DNA of 64,000 bases, from assembly GCA_026724425.1 (NCBI GenBank), contig JAIUCV010000352.1:310001-374000 (forward strand). The letters are read 5' to 3'. The position numbers were made by a program, and so were the translations under genes. The DNA comes from Erythrophleum ivorense (taxonomy: Eukaryota > Streptophyta > Magnoliopsida > Fabales > Fabaceae). The number at the start of each line of letters is the position of its first letter. Position 1 is the stretch's first letter. Below the pieces are notes generated by a model. The model had not been told where the DNA came from. It saw nothing but the letters and a program-made list of their open reading frames with translations, and made no database searches. This document shows positions 50,701 to 62,399 of the stretch, piece after piece.

Positions 50701-51044
50701 CTTTAGTAAGCCTTTTCGCATCAACGTGATCATTTCTTGTCATTTATATCTAGGGTTTGCTACTGATCCCAGCGAGCTATCACATCTCATCAAGCTCTAG
50801 TCGTCGGATCTCTTAGCTCTGTTCAAGCTTAGCTTTACTTAAACTATTCTAGAGGCCAACCTTTCCCGATATCCACTAGCTACTCTAAGACCATCATACA
50901 ACTTACTCATCATGAACAAAGCCATAAACTATACTCATACACCTAACATGTCTCATATAAGACTTTACCTATCCATTCAAGCCTTTATATAGCCCTATTG
51001 CTACATCCTCAAGCCAAATCCAATTCGAGAGAGCCTGGAACTTT
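47734..51044 (-). other. Non-coding interior of element A
   Basis: About 3.3 kb between B2 and the primer site. On the + strand it is rich in C and T and dense in TCT/CTA words. I find no retroelement protein motif on either strand. The frames at 48856-49170, 49070-49252 and 50405-50677 are Ser/Leu/Thr-rich or otherwise featureless and have no recognisable domain. A three-copy 30-bp repeat lies at 47738-47815, and decayed CCGCGG-like words occur near 50210-50290. This is taken as the leader/spacer of a non-autonomous element. Confidence 0.6.
47738..47815 (+). repeat. Three-copy 30-bp minisatellite
   Basis: The word GGGTCTACTGCGACC and close variants recur with TCTACTG starting at 47741, 47772 and 47802, a spacing of 31 and 30 bp. 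Each copy is partly palindromic (GGTC...GACC). Confidence 0.8.
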
Positions 51045-51056
51045 GCTTTGATACCA
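51045..51056 (-). other. Primer binding site of element A (tRNA-iMet type)
   Basis: On the - strand it reads TGGTATCAAAGC, one mismatch from TGGTATCAGAGC, five bases past the end of the 5' LTR. Confidence 0.85.
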
Positions 51057-51061
51057 ATAAA

Positions 51062-54000
51062 TGTAACACCATATATTTCTAGATTATTTCATACTACTTC
51101 CATATCTTATATCATGCAATTCATAAGAAAGTAAGAAATATGGCATTAAAATAATAAGTTTCTTAGTGTTGCGTCGCGTATAAAACTTTTCTTTAGAGTC
51201 TTGTGGGCCATATGGACTAATGTATCATATTTTCATATTTAATTACATGGATACAACTCATTTCCATCATTAAAAATGGCTTACAACTCGTGGAAACCAA
51301 AGGGAAGCATAAGGCACATATATGCATTTTCGATCAGAATTTTTTCATTTTTGTCACAAACTTTGGAAAATCATAACTAATTCTAAAAAAATTGAAATCA
51401 TACATTCTTAGCCATTATGGAAAGCTACACATGTCTACTTTATGATAAAAAGTATGTTTAGACTATGAACCACTACATAGAAGACGTTTGACATTCGAAA
51501 AGGTCTAGAGGTCTGGTTGTCCACTGATATTGTCATAGGTTTCTACAGCAAACTTCAAAAATATTCAATTAATTCCAAACAGATCCAATCCATATAAATG
51601 ATACCAATATAGAAAGATATAGATGCTAGATAGAGGAAAAAATAACTCTAGACCAGTTCAGGTACGCTTAGACCTCGAAACTCAATCAAACAGTACCTGA
51701 GCTCAGTTGGGGCACCTGATATTAGGCAGAATCTTTAAAAATGCATATCTCCCTCTCTAGATATCCAAATGGGGTGATTCTAGTTGACATAAGTCACTGG
51801 GAATATTTAGTTTCTCCATATAAAATTTTGTGGCAATTGGACATCATTTGAGCCTTATGTGACAGAAATCATTTTCAGACCAAGTGAACAGTGCATCAGA
51901 TCAAAATCAAAATTTTTGCCAACTTTGAAAATTTATCAAATATTCTCTAGACCTCCAAAAATTATATTCTTTAGATTCTCAAAAATCTTTCAATAAGCTC
52001 TAATTACATGCCAAATCTCATATCAAGAAGAGCTCTTTTGGATAAAAAGTGACATAGGGTTCTAAATTGATCAATTCTTGGTCCATGCAAAATACCAAAA
52101 TGTCCAAATAGCTTTCCTTGGTATTTGGCACCTCTTGGGCAAGTCTAAAGCTATAAATATAACTTTTGTAAGCTGCCCAAATGGTCTCAAACCTTATGCA
52201 TCTCAATTTGGCCATCTCACTTGCATTTATACATATACTTTTCATAATATAAACTTGCCATTACATGGCTAAAATGTGCATTTCCATTCATACAACCTTA
52301 GCTCTCAATTATACATGATACAAGAACATAATTATACATGTTCATGTGGTCATAGGTCATATACAATGATGGAGTACATTAATTACCATCCATAAGGCCT
52401 TAAAGGAATAAAATCTAGGCATTTTGATGTCGAGCTCTCATCTCTCATGTGGTTGGTTTTCATTTTCTTGATCCCTTAATTCACCTAGCATGTTAGATCG
52501 TTGGAGAGGAGAGGATGAGATTCAAAGAATCCCAATAGCTCATCTCTCATTCAATCATACATAAAGCATGCAAAACAAGTCTTACAAATGCATGCATGGG
52601 CATATTAACATGTGCAAACATTCAAGAAATATTTTCAACATTTGAGTAAGTCATACATAGCATACAAAGGCTTGCCAAGCAAATGGATTGGTCTCACCTA
52701 TTTACTTATAAATTTTGGACTTGCCTCACCCATTCTTTAAGAGGTTCTTGGACTCAACCTTGCTCTTGGGAGTCAACCTCACTTTTAGGAGACTCTTTAC
52801 TTTATCTCAACTAACTTTAAGGGTTTTTGGCTCATTCTCACCATGGCTAAGGGTTCTTAGTGTCACCATACTTAAGCAAACCAAAGCAAATATCATAAAC
52901 ATCATTTGGAAAACATAATATATCATCATGGTACCATGGAGTAAGAGCTCATGCTAGAACATTTTTCATGGTTTAAAATACACATACACACATTCAAAGA
53001 CAAGTAAAACAAACAATCATGCATGAGAAAAGGTAGAAAGAGCTACCTTGTTAGCATTTGTACACTTTTTCCTTAAGCCTTGAATCCTTTCCCTTGACCT
53101 CATACACCCAAGAAGGTGGAGATCATTCCTCTTGGCCTAGACACATCATATGGGAGCTAATTATGTTCTTGAAGCAAAGTCTAAGGCTATACAACTTGCT
53201 TAGACACTAGCTTGACCTATAAAGCCCTTTATGGTTCCAAAAATGCACTTAATGAAGCAACACCTACCAAATAAATTTTAGGCTCCATTCTTTCCTTTTA
53301 AATATGATTCTTGACTCCTTTTAAGCCTCTTGGAGTCATCACACAATCAAAACCAAGAGCTTAACTACATGTTGCTTCTTTAGGTCATATTATGGAACAT
53401 AAAGCACCAACTCATTCTATAAGCTTCTTAAATTTTTCCCAAGGCTTCCCCTCATATTCATTCATCATATATGACTCAAAAATTAGTTTGGAACAAATTA
53501 AAACTATCCATAGGTACTCCAACACCCTTAGGTCGAGACTATGCTTGATTTTAGGGTTCATGGACTTTGCTTTGTTTTCTTCATGGAGGAAGCACATGGG
53601 GAGACTTCTAGGGATCTTAGGAGCTCATTCAAACACTTATTTAGGCATAGGAATTAAGAGATCAAATCAGATTTTGTAAAAAACACTTGAAACCTTAGAA
53701 ATTACATCTTGAATTTTCATGATTTTTTGTTAATTCTCTTTGCATATTCTTAATCTCCATGCCCTTTTTTTCCTAAGAATCATCTTTGGTTCTACCTAAA
53801 AACTAAGTCCTCCTAGAGTTTCTTAAGTGGAGTGAAATGGTGGAGGAAGAGGAGCAAGGGATAGCAACCATGGAAAAAGAAATTACCTTGTTTTCTTGCT
53901 TTTTTTCACTTGAATCTTATCTTCTTTAAGCTCCTCTCTTCAAATCCAAATTTTCCCCCTAATTTATCATTTAAAATAGATTTATAAACTTCATTATAAT

Positions 54001-54798
54001 CAAAGGAAACAAAGGAGAATGGAGGAGAAGAGGTTTGGATGGAAGAAAGCATGAAAAATTATAAAAATCCATACCTTTCTACCTTGTTTTCTTCCTTCCT
54101 CCATCCTCCTCTTGGTGCGCCTCATCCTATGGCTTCTTTCTCTTGTTTAGGATAGAAACATATGAAACTAAATGAGGGTGAGAGTGGGGTGCCACTTATA
54201 TATATAAAGGAGGAAGAAGAACCTTTCAGAAATTTTTATTTTGCCATTTGTTTTTGGCATTTTCGTTTCTAATTCGTTTTAGCTCTTTTTTTAGAACTGT
54301 CTTTTCCATTATAAATTTCAAGTTCCCAATGTAGTAAAATGCTTTTGGAATCACTCAAATCAAAGCAAAAACCTTCTCAAATGGATCCGTCAAAGTTCGG
54401 GTGCACCGACATTGAAAAACGTCCACCGAAAGGGCTTTAGCTGTCCCGATCCTTTCCATGGTTTTCAGGGCCTTTGAGAACTTTAAGAAACTAAAAAATT
54501 TCATTTAAAAAATCATACTGTGAGAATTCTAAAATTTTCTTAAAATTACGAAAATGCCATTACATTTCATAAGTTTTCCTTCAAAATTCATTTCTTCATT
54601 CTAGCTCTATTTTTCCTTCCGTTTGAGCCTGGGATTCTCATTTTTAGGAGTTTAAAATACTTCCCAAATTTTTTGGGACCTTAACTAAGTCATTTTGGAG
54701 GACTTGCTTTTATATTCGGTGAACTTCGTTTGTTTACATAGAAATCGTATGTAACGTTTATCACATTTTCTCTCGTTTTTAGAGAACCAGATGTTACA
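51062..54798 (-). repeat. 5' LTR of element A, 3737 bp
   Basis: It starts TGTAACACCAT and ends CCAGATGTTACA on the + strand and aligns with 41249-44628. It keeps a 440-bp block (about 53270-53717) that the 3' LTR has lost. The palindrome GATTCAAAGAATC lies at 52518. Confidence 0.9.
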
Positions 54799-54803
54799 TT
54801 CCA

Positions 54804-54870
54804 TGCAACACTAAGCCAAGATTATCATTCATGGTGATACATAAATATACTCTAAATGACAAGTCATATT
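54804..54870 (-). mobile_element. 3' LTR of element C, segment 2
   Basis: A 67-bp piece of the C LTR left between element A (with its duplication TTCCA) and solo LTR A4. It ends with ATATT (54866-54870), which repeats at 58601. Confidence 0.7.
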
Positions 54871-57800
54871 TGTAATACTATATATTTCTAGCTCATTCTA
54901 TAACATTCTCATCCTTTACATTCATAATTTCCATGAAGGAGCAAGAAAAAAGAATTAAAATAATGTATTTTCTTGTTTTGCGTTATGTATAAAAATTTCA
55001 TTCGGTGTCACATGGGCCATGTGAGCTCATACAACACATTCTCATATTTAATTACATGAATACAACTCATTTGAATTATCAAAAGTGGCCTACATCTCAA
55101 GAAACTCAAAGGGAAGCATGAATTGTACACATATAATTTCGGCCAGATTTTGCCTATTTTCTGTCCAAATTTTGAAAAATCATAACTAATTCTAAAAAAA
55201 TTGAAATCATGCATTCTTGGTCATTCTGGAAAGTTGCACATGTCTACTTTAGGTAAAAATACGTCCAGACTATAACATCTAACATGGAGGATGTTTGACA
55301 TGCAAAATGGTCCAGAGGTTAGGCTATCTACTGGTGCTGTCACAGAATTCTGCAGAAAACTTTAAAAATGTCCAATTAATTTCACAAAAATCCAATCCAT
55401 GCAAATGAAACCAATTTGGAAAGCTGTAGATGTTAGCTAGAGGAAAAAAATAACTTCAAACCAGTTCAGGCATGCCCAGACCTCGAAATCCAATCAAACA
55501 GTAACAGAGGTCAGCTGGAATTCCTTATATTGGACAGATTATTTGAAAATTCATATCTCCATCTCTAGACATCCAATTAGCTTCCAGTTAGCACAAGTCA
55601 CTGGGAATGTCTATTTTCTCTGTATAAAATTTTGTGGTAATTGGACATCATTTGAGCCCTGTGTGACAGATTTCATTTTCGGACCAAGTGAACAGTGCAT
55701 CAGACCAAAATTAAAAAATTTGTCAACTTTAAAAATTTATCAAATATTTTGTAGACCTCCGAAAATTATATTCTTTAACTTCCCAAAAAGCTCTCAACAA
55801 ACTCTAATTGCATGTCAAATATCAGATCAAGAAGAGCTCATTTGGACAAAAAGTGATATAGGGTTCCATTATGGTCAATTTTGGCTCCATATAGAATATC
55901 AAAATGTCCAAATGGCTTTCCTTAGGGTTTGACACTTCTTAGGTAAGTTTAAAAGCATAAATAGGACTTGTGCGAGCTGCCCAAATGGTCCCAAACTCCA
56001 TACCTCTCATTTTGGCTATGCCACTTGCAATTATACATACTTACATCAAACTTCCAAGAAGCATAACCTAGCATTACATACTCAAATTACATTCTAGCAT
56101 TCATATATCATAATCTCTCACTTATACATGATACATCAACATATTTATACATGTTCACAACTTCATAAGACATACATTCATGGATTACAACATATGCCAA
56201 TTGTATGGTTTCAAAGTAACAAAATTCAAGTACTTTGTTGTCATCCTCTCATCCTCAAGGTGATTGGCATCCATTACCTTACTCTCTTGGTCCACCTAAC
56301 ATGTTAGAACATTAGAGAGGAGGGAATGAGATTCAAAGAATCCCAATAGCTCATCTCCCATTCAATCATACATAATGGATGCAAACAAGTCTCATAAATG
56401 CATGTATGGTCATGTTGACATGTGCAAATATTCAAGAAGTATTTTCATCATTTGAGAATGTCATACATAGTATACAAAGGCTTGCCAAGCAAGTAGATTA
56501 GCCTCACTTAATTTCTTATAGATATTGGACTTGCTTCACCCATTCTTTAAGACATTCTTGGACTCAACCATACTCTTGGGAGCCTATCTTACTTTTGGGA
56601 GACTCTTTACTTTGTCTCAACTAATCTTAAGGGTTCTTGACTCATCCTCACCATAGCTAAGGGTTCTTGGCCTCACCACACTCAAGCAAATCTAATCACA
56701 CATCATAACATCATTTGGAAATATAATATGTCATCATGAAATCATGACATATAAAATCATGCTAGCATACTTTCATGGCTTGAAAATACATATACACACA
56801 TTCTAAGACAAGCTAAGTACACATCCATGCATGAGAGAAGGTGGAGAGAGTTACCTTAAAAGCAATTACATACTTTTTCCCTTGAATCTCCCTTCCTTAC
56901 TTCGGCCACACACGCACAAAAGTGTGGGAAAGATTTCTCTTGACCCAGATACAATTCATGGAAGCTAATTAGGTTCATGAACTAAATTCTAAGGCCACAC
57001 ACTCACTTAGACACTAGCTTGGTCTATAACTTCATTATGGTTCCATAATTGTACCTAATGAAGCAACACCTCTCAAATTAATTCTAGGCTCTAGTCTTTC
57101 CTTTCAAATATGATTCTTGACTCCTTTTAAATCTCTTAGAGTCATCACACAATCAAAACCAAGAGCCTAGCTACATGCTGCTCCTTTAGGTCATAATATG
57201 GAACATAAAGTACTAACTCACTTTCTATAGGTTCTAAATTTTTCCTAAGGCCTCCCCTTATTTTCATTCATCATATATGACTCAAGAATGGGTTTAAAAA
57301 AATTCAAAACTCTCACTAACTACACAAACCCCTTTAGGCCGAGGCTATGGAGGAAATGGGGTTTCTTGGAGTTTACTTTATTTTCTCAAGGGAGGATGCA
57401 TGTGGGGAGCCTCTTAGAGATCTTGGGAGCTCATTTAAACTCTTATTTAGGCCTAGGAATCATCATACAAAATCATATTTTACAAGGTGCAATTGAAATC
57501 CTAGAAATTGCATCTTGAAATCTAATAGGTTTTTGTTAATTCTCTTTGTATATTCTTAATTTTCACACTCTTTTTTCTTAGATTCATCCTTGGTTCTGCC
57601 TAAAAATCAAGTCCTCCTAGGGTTTCTCATGTTAGGTGAAATGGAAGAGGAGAGGAACCAAAGGTAGCAACCATAGGAAGAGAAATTACCTAGTTTTCTT
57701 ACTTTTTCTCACTTGAATCTTGCTTTCTCCAAGCTCCTCTCTTCAAATCCGAAATTTCCCCTCAATATCTCCCTTAAAATAGATTTGAAAACTTCATTTT

Positions 57801-58600
57801 AATTAAAGGAAACAAAGAAAAATGGAGAAGAGGAGGTTTGGATGGAAGAAAGCATAGAAAACTACCAAGAATCCATACATTTTTCTTGATTTTTCTCCTC
57901 CTTTTCTTCCCCTTCTTGTGAGCCTAAGAGAGCAGATCATATTCTGTATTTTGGGCAAAAATTTCGTGCTCAAGAAGATGGGAGAAGAAAGGAGAAGTGT
58001 GTGGGAGCTTCTAGAAATACACTTTTTCAAAAATTTCAATTTTGTCCTTCCATAATGGTAATTTCGTTTCGGCTTCGTTTTAGCTCCTTTTTTAGAACTG
58101 TCTTTTTCATTATAAAATTTAGGTTCCCAATTTAATAAAATTCCTTTGGAATCACTCAATTTGAAGCTAAAACCTTACCGAATGAACCAGTCAAAGTTTG
58201 AGTCAACTAACATTGGAAAACGTCCACTGGAGGGGATTTAACTGTCCTGAGACTTTCCATAGTTTTCAGGGCCTCTAAGAACCTTAAGCAACTCCAAACT
58301 TTTGTTTTAAAAGCCCTCCTATATGTTTTTCCAAAAGTTGCACTTATTTACAAAAATTTCATTACATTTCATCAGTTTTTCGTAAGAAATTGTTTTTTCA
58401 TTCTAGCTCCATTTTTCTTTTCGTCTGAGCTTAGGATTCTCATTTTTAGAAGTCTAGAATGCTTCCTAAATTTTTTAAGACCTTAACTACATCATCTCGG
58501 GGGACTTCCTTTTGTATCCAATGAGTTTCGTTCATTTACAAAGAAACCGTACGTTATGTTTATCACATTTTCTCTTGTTTTCAAGGAACTAGATGTTACA
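54871..58600 (-). mobile_element. Solo LTR A4 (A family), 3730 bp
   Basis: It starts TGTAATACTATATATTTC and ends CTAGATGTTACA, with a perfect 5-bp duplication ATATT (54866-54870 and 58601-58605). It aligns throughout with the LTRs of element A and shares the palindrome (56330) and arrays. No interior domain is present. The 129-codon frame at 55543-55932 and the 118-codon frame at 57803-58159 are LTR sequence; their counterparts in the other copies are not open. Confidence 0.93.
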
Positions 58601-58605
58601 ATATT

Positions 58606-59003
58606 CCTACATTAGCAAGGTCCCATATCATACTTTAATTAAGTACATACATCATATTTCAACTACCTTAGGGTCTATTCCTCCTATTAAATCACACCAT
58701 TGATTACAAAATACAAAATACTTACACTTGGCAATATGAATACATGATAATGCTATACAAAATAAACCACAAAAAGTAACATCTATTCTAAGTTGAGTTA
58801 GCCCAAGTGTAGAGTTTTCCATACATGGCCTCAAGTCATAGATGTTCATCTGCTTGCTTTCTTTTATCCTTACCCGAGGCAAGTAAATCCATACTAATAA
58901 TTTATTTCACCATAAATTTCTATTTCTTGTAACTTGCTTAATTATTCTCATAATAATTCTTTGATCGTCTATAATTACTTTTAATAAATTTGGGTGTTAT
59001 ATT
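58606..59003 (-). mobile_element. 3' LTR of element C, segment 3 (LTR start)
   Basis: On the - strand the LTR begins TATAACACCC (mutated TG to TA) at 59003, right after a purine tract. It shares with B1 the GGATAAAAG, AAGCAAGCAGATGAACATC and TTGCCAAGTGTA blocks, so the B and C LTRs are related. The pieces 40247-41248, 54804-54870 and 58606-59003 together give an LTR of about 1.47 kb. Confidence 0.8.
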
Positions 59004-59025
59004 CTCCTCTCCTTTTTAGAATTTT
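59004..59025 (-). other. Polypurine tract of element C
   Basis: On the - strand AAAAAGGAGAGGAGAA directly abuts the LTR start, preceded by a GAGGACAAAATTCT block like that of element A. Confidence 0.75.
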
Positions 59026-59039
59026 GTCCTCAAAATTAG

Positions 59040-59460
59040 ATGTACCTTAATCAAAAAAGTGCTAGATAATCCTTCCTCATAACTTCATCTGTCTCCCATG
59101 TAGCTTCATCTAGAGTAAGTCCCTTACATACCACTTTTACTAAGAGGATGTCCTTATTACGTAGCTGTTTGATTTTTAAGTCCACTATCCTTTCCAGCTC
59201 ATTCACATAAGAAAAATTATCTTATAGATGCACAATCTCATACTTAATGACATGTGAAGGGTTTAGGTTATACTTTTTCAACTGGGATACATAGAACACA
59301 TCATGTAATTGGGCCAAGTTTAGAGGTAGAGCAACTCTAAAGGCCATAGGTCCTATTCACTCAAGGATTTGAAAAGGATCAAGGTAACGATGACTAAGCT
59401 TCTTTGACTTAATAGACTATTTTATACTTGCCACTAAAGTAACCTTGGGTAGTTAACAAT
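59040..59460 (-). pseudogene. Element C integrase C-terminus with chromodomain-like tail
   Basis: On the - strand the linker (VALPLNLAQLHDVFYVSQLKK-like, about 59280-59340) is followed by the DPSHV-like block, LRNKDILLVKV and EATWE near 59080-59180, which is the chromodomain-like end of Tekay/Del chromoviruses. It contains a few stops. Confidence 0.75.
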
Positions 59461-60539
59461 TTTTTTCTAATGAGTTTTATTTAACAAGTGGTTTGGTCCA
59501 CAATGTCCAGACCTAAGAGACTTCTCTCACTAAGCTCTACCCAACATAAGGATGATATGCACTTTCTCCCATAAAGTGACTCAAATGGTGACATCTGGAT
59601 AATAGAATGGTAACTATATTATAAGCAAATTCGGCTACAGGCAAGTACACATTCCATTTCCCTTTTAATTCAAGCACACTAACTCTAAGCATATCCTTAA
59701 GGGTCTGAATAGTTCTCTCAGTCTATCCATCTAACTAAGGATGATAGGCAATGCTAAAGTTAAAACTAGTGCCTAAAGCTTCTTGCAGGGACCACCAAAA
59801 TTTTGATGTGAACCAAGGATCTCTATCTAATACAATGCTATTAAGGATACCATGTAACCTCATAATCTCACAAACATATAGTTGTGCTAGTCTATCGAAA
59901 GGATAAGTGGATCTAATAGGTAAAAAGTGGGCTGACTTCATTAGTCTATCCACAATCATCCAAATGGCATCATACCTCAAGGATGTCCTAGGTAAACCCA
60001 TAACAAAATCCATAGATATACTATTCCATTTCCATTCTGAAATCTCTAATGGATGTAACAAGCCTGTAGGTTTTCGGTATTCAATCTTAACCATATGGTA
60101 AACCAGACACTTGGCAACAAACTTCGCTATATCCAACTTCATCCCAGGCCACCAAAAACTCTTCTTAAGGTCCTTGTACATCTTAGTGGTGCCCGAATGA
60201 ATAGTATACCTACTCTTATTAGCTTCAGAAAACATTATGTTTCTTATCTCTTTATCCTTGGGTATGCACATTCTACCTTGATACCTCACCAAACCGTCAT
60301 CTGATAGGTCAAAGTCTTTAACCTCTCCACTCCCTAATTGTTCTCTAATCCTAGTTAAAGACTCATCTAACTCTTGGGTCTCTTTAATTCTTCTCCTAAA
60401 ATCATTTTCTATCCTTAATTCCCTCAAAAGTAGGCTACTAGGGTATACTAAAATAGATAGGTCCAAGTCTCTTAACTCGTCAATCAATCCTTGCTCCCTA
60501 AGTATCATTATAGCCATATGAATAGATTTCCTACTCAAG
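59461..60539 (-). pseudogene. Element C integrase core, mostly open
   Basis: A 267-codon open frame covers 60538-59735 on the - strand, the longest in the window. It holds the zinc-binding region (FWWPGM block near 60140), but the C-L-V-C pair reads C-L-V-Y, so one zinc ligand is lost. The core keeps all three acidic residues: Asp in SMDF, Asp in LDRDP and Glu in LQEA. It stops right after AYHP at 59735, where a Gln codon appears as TAG, and continues with more stops to about 59461. It is non-functional as it stands. Confidence 0.9.
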
Positions 60540-61019
60540 GCATCGGCGACAATATTTACCTTCCTTAGATGATACTAAGGAGAAATCATAGTCTTTAAGA
60601 AATTCCATCCACCTCCTTTGCCTCATATTCAACTCCTTCTGATCAAACTAGTACTTTAAACTCTTATGGTCACTATACACCTGAAATTGTGCACCATAGC
60701 CATAGTGTCTCTAAATCTTAAGAGTAAAAATCATAGCCACTAGTCTTAGGTCATAGGTGGAATAATTTTTCTCATAGGGCCTAAGTTACCTGAAAGCATA
60801 AGCTATCATCCTACCTTGTTGTATCAAGACACAATCTAAATCCTTTTTAGAGGCATCACTATAGACCGTGAAGGTCTCTTTAAAGTCAGTTATTACTAAC
60901 ATAGGTGCAGTGGTCAACTTATCCTTAAGTTCTTTAAAAGCATTCTCACACTTCGTATCCCATACAAACAGTTGGTCCTTCTGAGTTAACTTAGTCAAAG
61001 GCATGACTAACTAAGAAAA
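60540..61019 (-). pseudogene. Element C RNase H domain, broken
   Basis: The open piece 61004-60786 contains the FVWD..CE.AF..LK block that links to RNase H and the YSDASKKDL start with the first catalytic aspartate. From 60785 the frame is broken by stops and shifts toward the Ser-Arg spacer ending near 60540. Confidence 0.85.
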
Positions 61020-61912
61020 TCCTTTAACCAACCTCCTATAGTAGTCAGCTAGATCTAGAAAGCTATGGATTTTGGTCACTGTTTTGGGTTTCTCCTAATT
61101 CAGCATCACTTCTACTTTACTAAGATCTACTACTGCCTCTTATGCCAATATTATATAACCTAGAAATTTAACCTCCCACAACCAAAAGTCACATTTACTC
61201 AACTTAGCATACAATTGATGCTCCCTCAAGGTTTGAAGAACTATCCTAAAATGCTTTTCATGTTCTTCACTACTTTTAGAGTAAACAAGGATGTCATCAA
61301 TGAATACTACCACAAACTGATGAAGGTATGGCCTAAAAATCTGATTTATATAGTCCATGAAAATAGCAGGGGCATTGGTTAACCTAAAAGGCATGATTAG
61401 GAACTCATAATGGCCATGCCGAGTCCCAAAAGTAGTTTTAGGTATGTCCTCTACTTTTACTCTAAGTTGATGGTACCTAGACCTAAGATCAATCTTTGAA
61501 AAGACTAATGCTCCGACTAATTGATCAAGAAAATTATCAATATTCTAGGTAAAAGGTATTTATTTTTTATGGTTACTTAGGTCAATTACCTATAATCAAT
61601 ACAAAGTCTAAGACCACCATCTTTCTTCTTGAGAAATAATATTAGTGCTTCCCATGAAGACAAACTTGACCTAATGAACCCTTTTTCTAATAACTCTTCC
61701 AATTGACTCTTCAACTAAACCAACTTAGCAGGTGTCATTCTGTATGGAGCCTTGGAGATTAGACCTGTACCGAGTACCAAATCAATAGATAACTCTAACT
61801 CTCTTTCTAGAGGTAACCTACTAAATTCTTTAGGGAAAACCTCAGGGAACTCCCTAAGCATCGGTATATCCTCTAACCATTCCTTCAATTTAGCATGCAT
61901 TAAAAAGAACAC
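61020..61912 (-). pseudogene. Element C reverse transcriptase, broken
   Basis: Open pieces 61912-61715 (EFPEVFP, IDLV.GT and YRM blocks at the start of the domain) and 61394-61140 (MPFRLTNAP, FIDDILVYSKS, AKLSKCDFW, FLGY.I). The catalytic FIDD is intact at about 61291-61304. Between 61400 and 61714 the LCIDYR-like block is scattered across frames with several stops. Confidence 0.9.
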
Positions 61913-61959
61913 AAGAAACCTTTAACAACCATGCCTAAGGTACCTTCTGACTTGGGTGG

Positions 61960-62335
61960 TAGACACACAAGCAGGCTTAGTCACATGACAAGTTTCAGGC
62001 ATATTAGCAGGTAAGGAAACAGTCTTACGATTACAGTCAAGTATCACATTATTAGCCAACAACCAGTCTATACCAATGATTACATCAAAATCATACAAAA
62101 GGATACAAATTAGTCAAGGGTAGTACAATGGCTATCCAATTGTACAATACAATTTAAGCACATATCATATGTAATTATAGAATATCTAGTAGGGGTAGAT
62201 ACAGATAATTCAAATGGCAACATGCTAATTTTAAGACTCAGACACTTAACACAATCATATGAAATAAATGAATGGGTCACATCCGAGTCAAATAATGCAT
62301 CTACAATGTGATTATGGACAAATAAAGTACCTCAT
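61960..62335 (-). pseudogene. Element C aspartic protease, inactivated
   Basis: The motif reads FDSDVTHSFIS near 62268-62299 (- strand) where the family has DSG-A-THSF. The Gly of the catalytic triplet is Asp, consistent with a single G-to-A change. Downstream the frame breaks before the MDWL-like motif. Confidence 0.8.
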
Positions 62336-62399
62336 ATCAGATTAGGGGATCTACTAACCTCTTGTTGCATAAGTGGAAACACTCATCCTTGTGTAAGTA

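Larger units (their letters stand above)
41249..54798 (-). mobile_element. Full-length non-autonomous LTR retrotransposon A, 13.55 kb
   Basis: Two direct LTRs (41249-44628 and 51062-54798), a tRNA-Met primer site next to the 5' LTR, and a polypurine tract next to the 3' LTR define a complete element read on the - strand. The flanks TTTCA (41244-41248) and TTCCA (54799-54803) are a 4/5 target duplication. The 6.4-kb interior has no readable gag, protease, reverse transcriptase or integrase, as in large retrotransposon derivatives, so it would need enzymes from a relative. It is inserted in the 3' LTR of C. The interior holds the rearranged B2 LTR. Confidence 0.88.

Noticed and set aside
42205..52272. 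Similar small proteins at 42205, 42265, 52018 and 52078
   Set aside because: Looks like a conserved gene pair, but the similarity comes from the two LTR copies of element A, and the frames are not kept in A2, A3 and A4.
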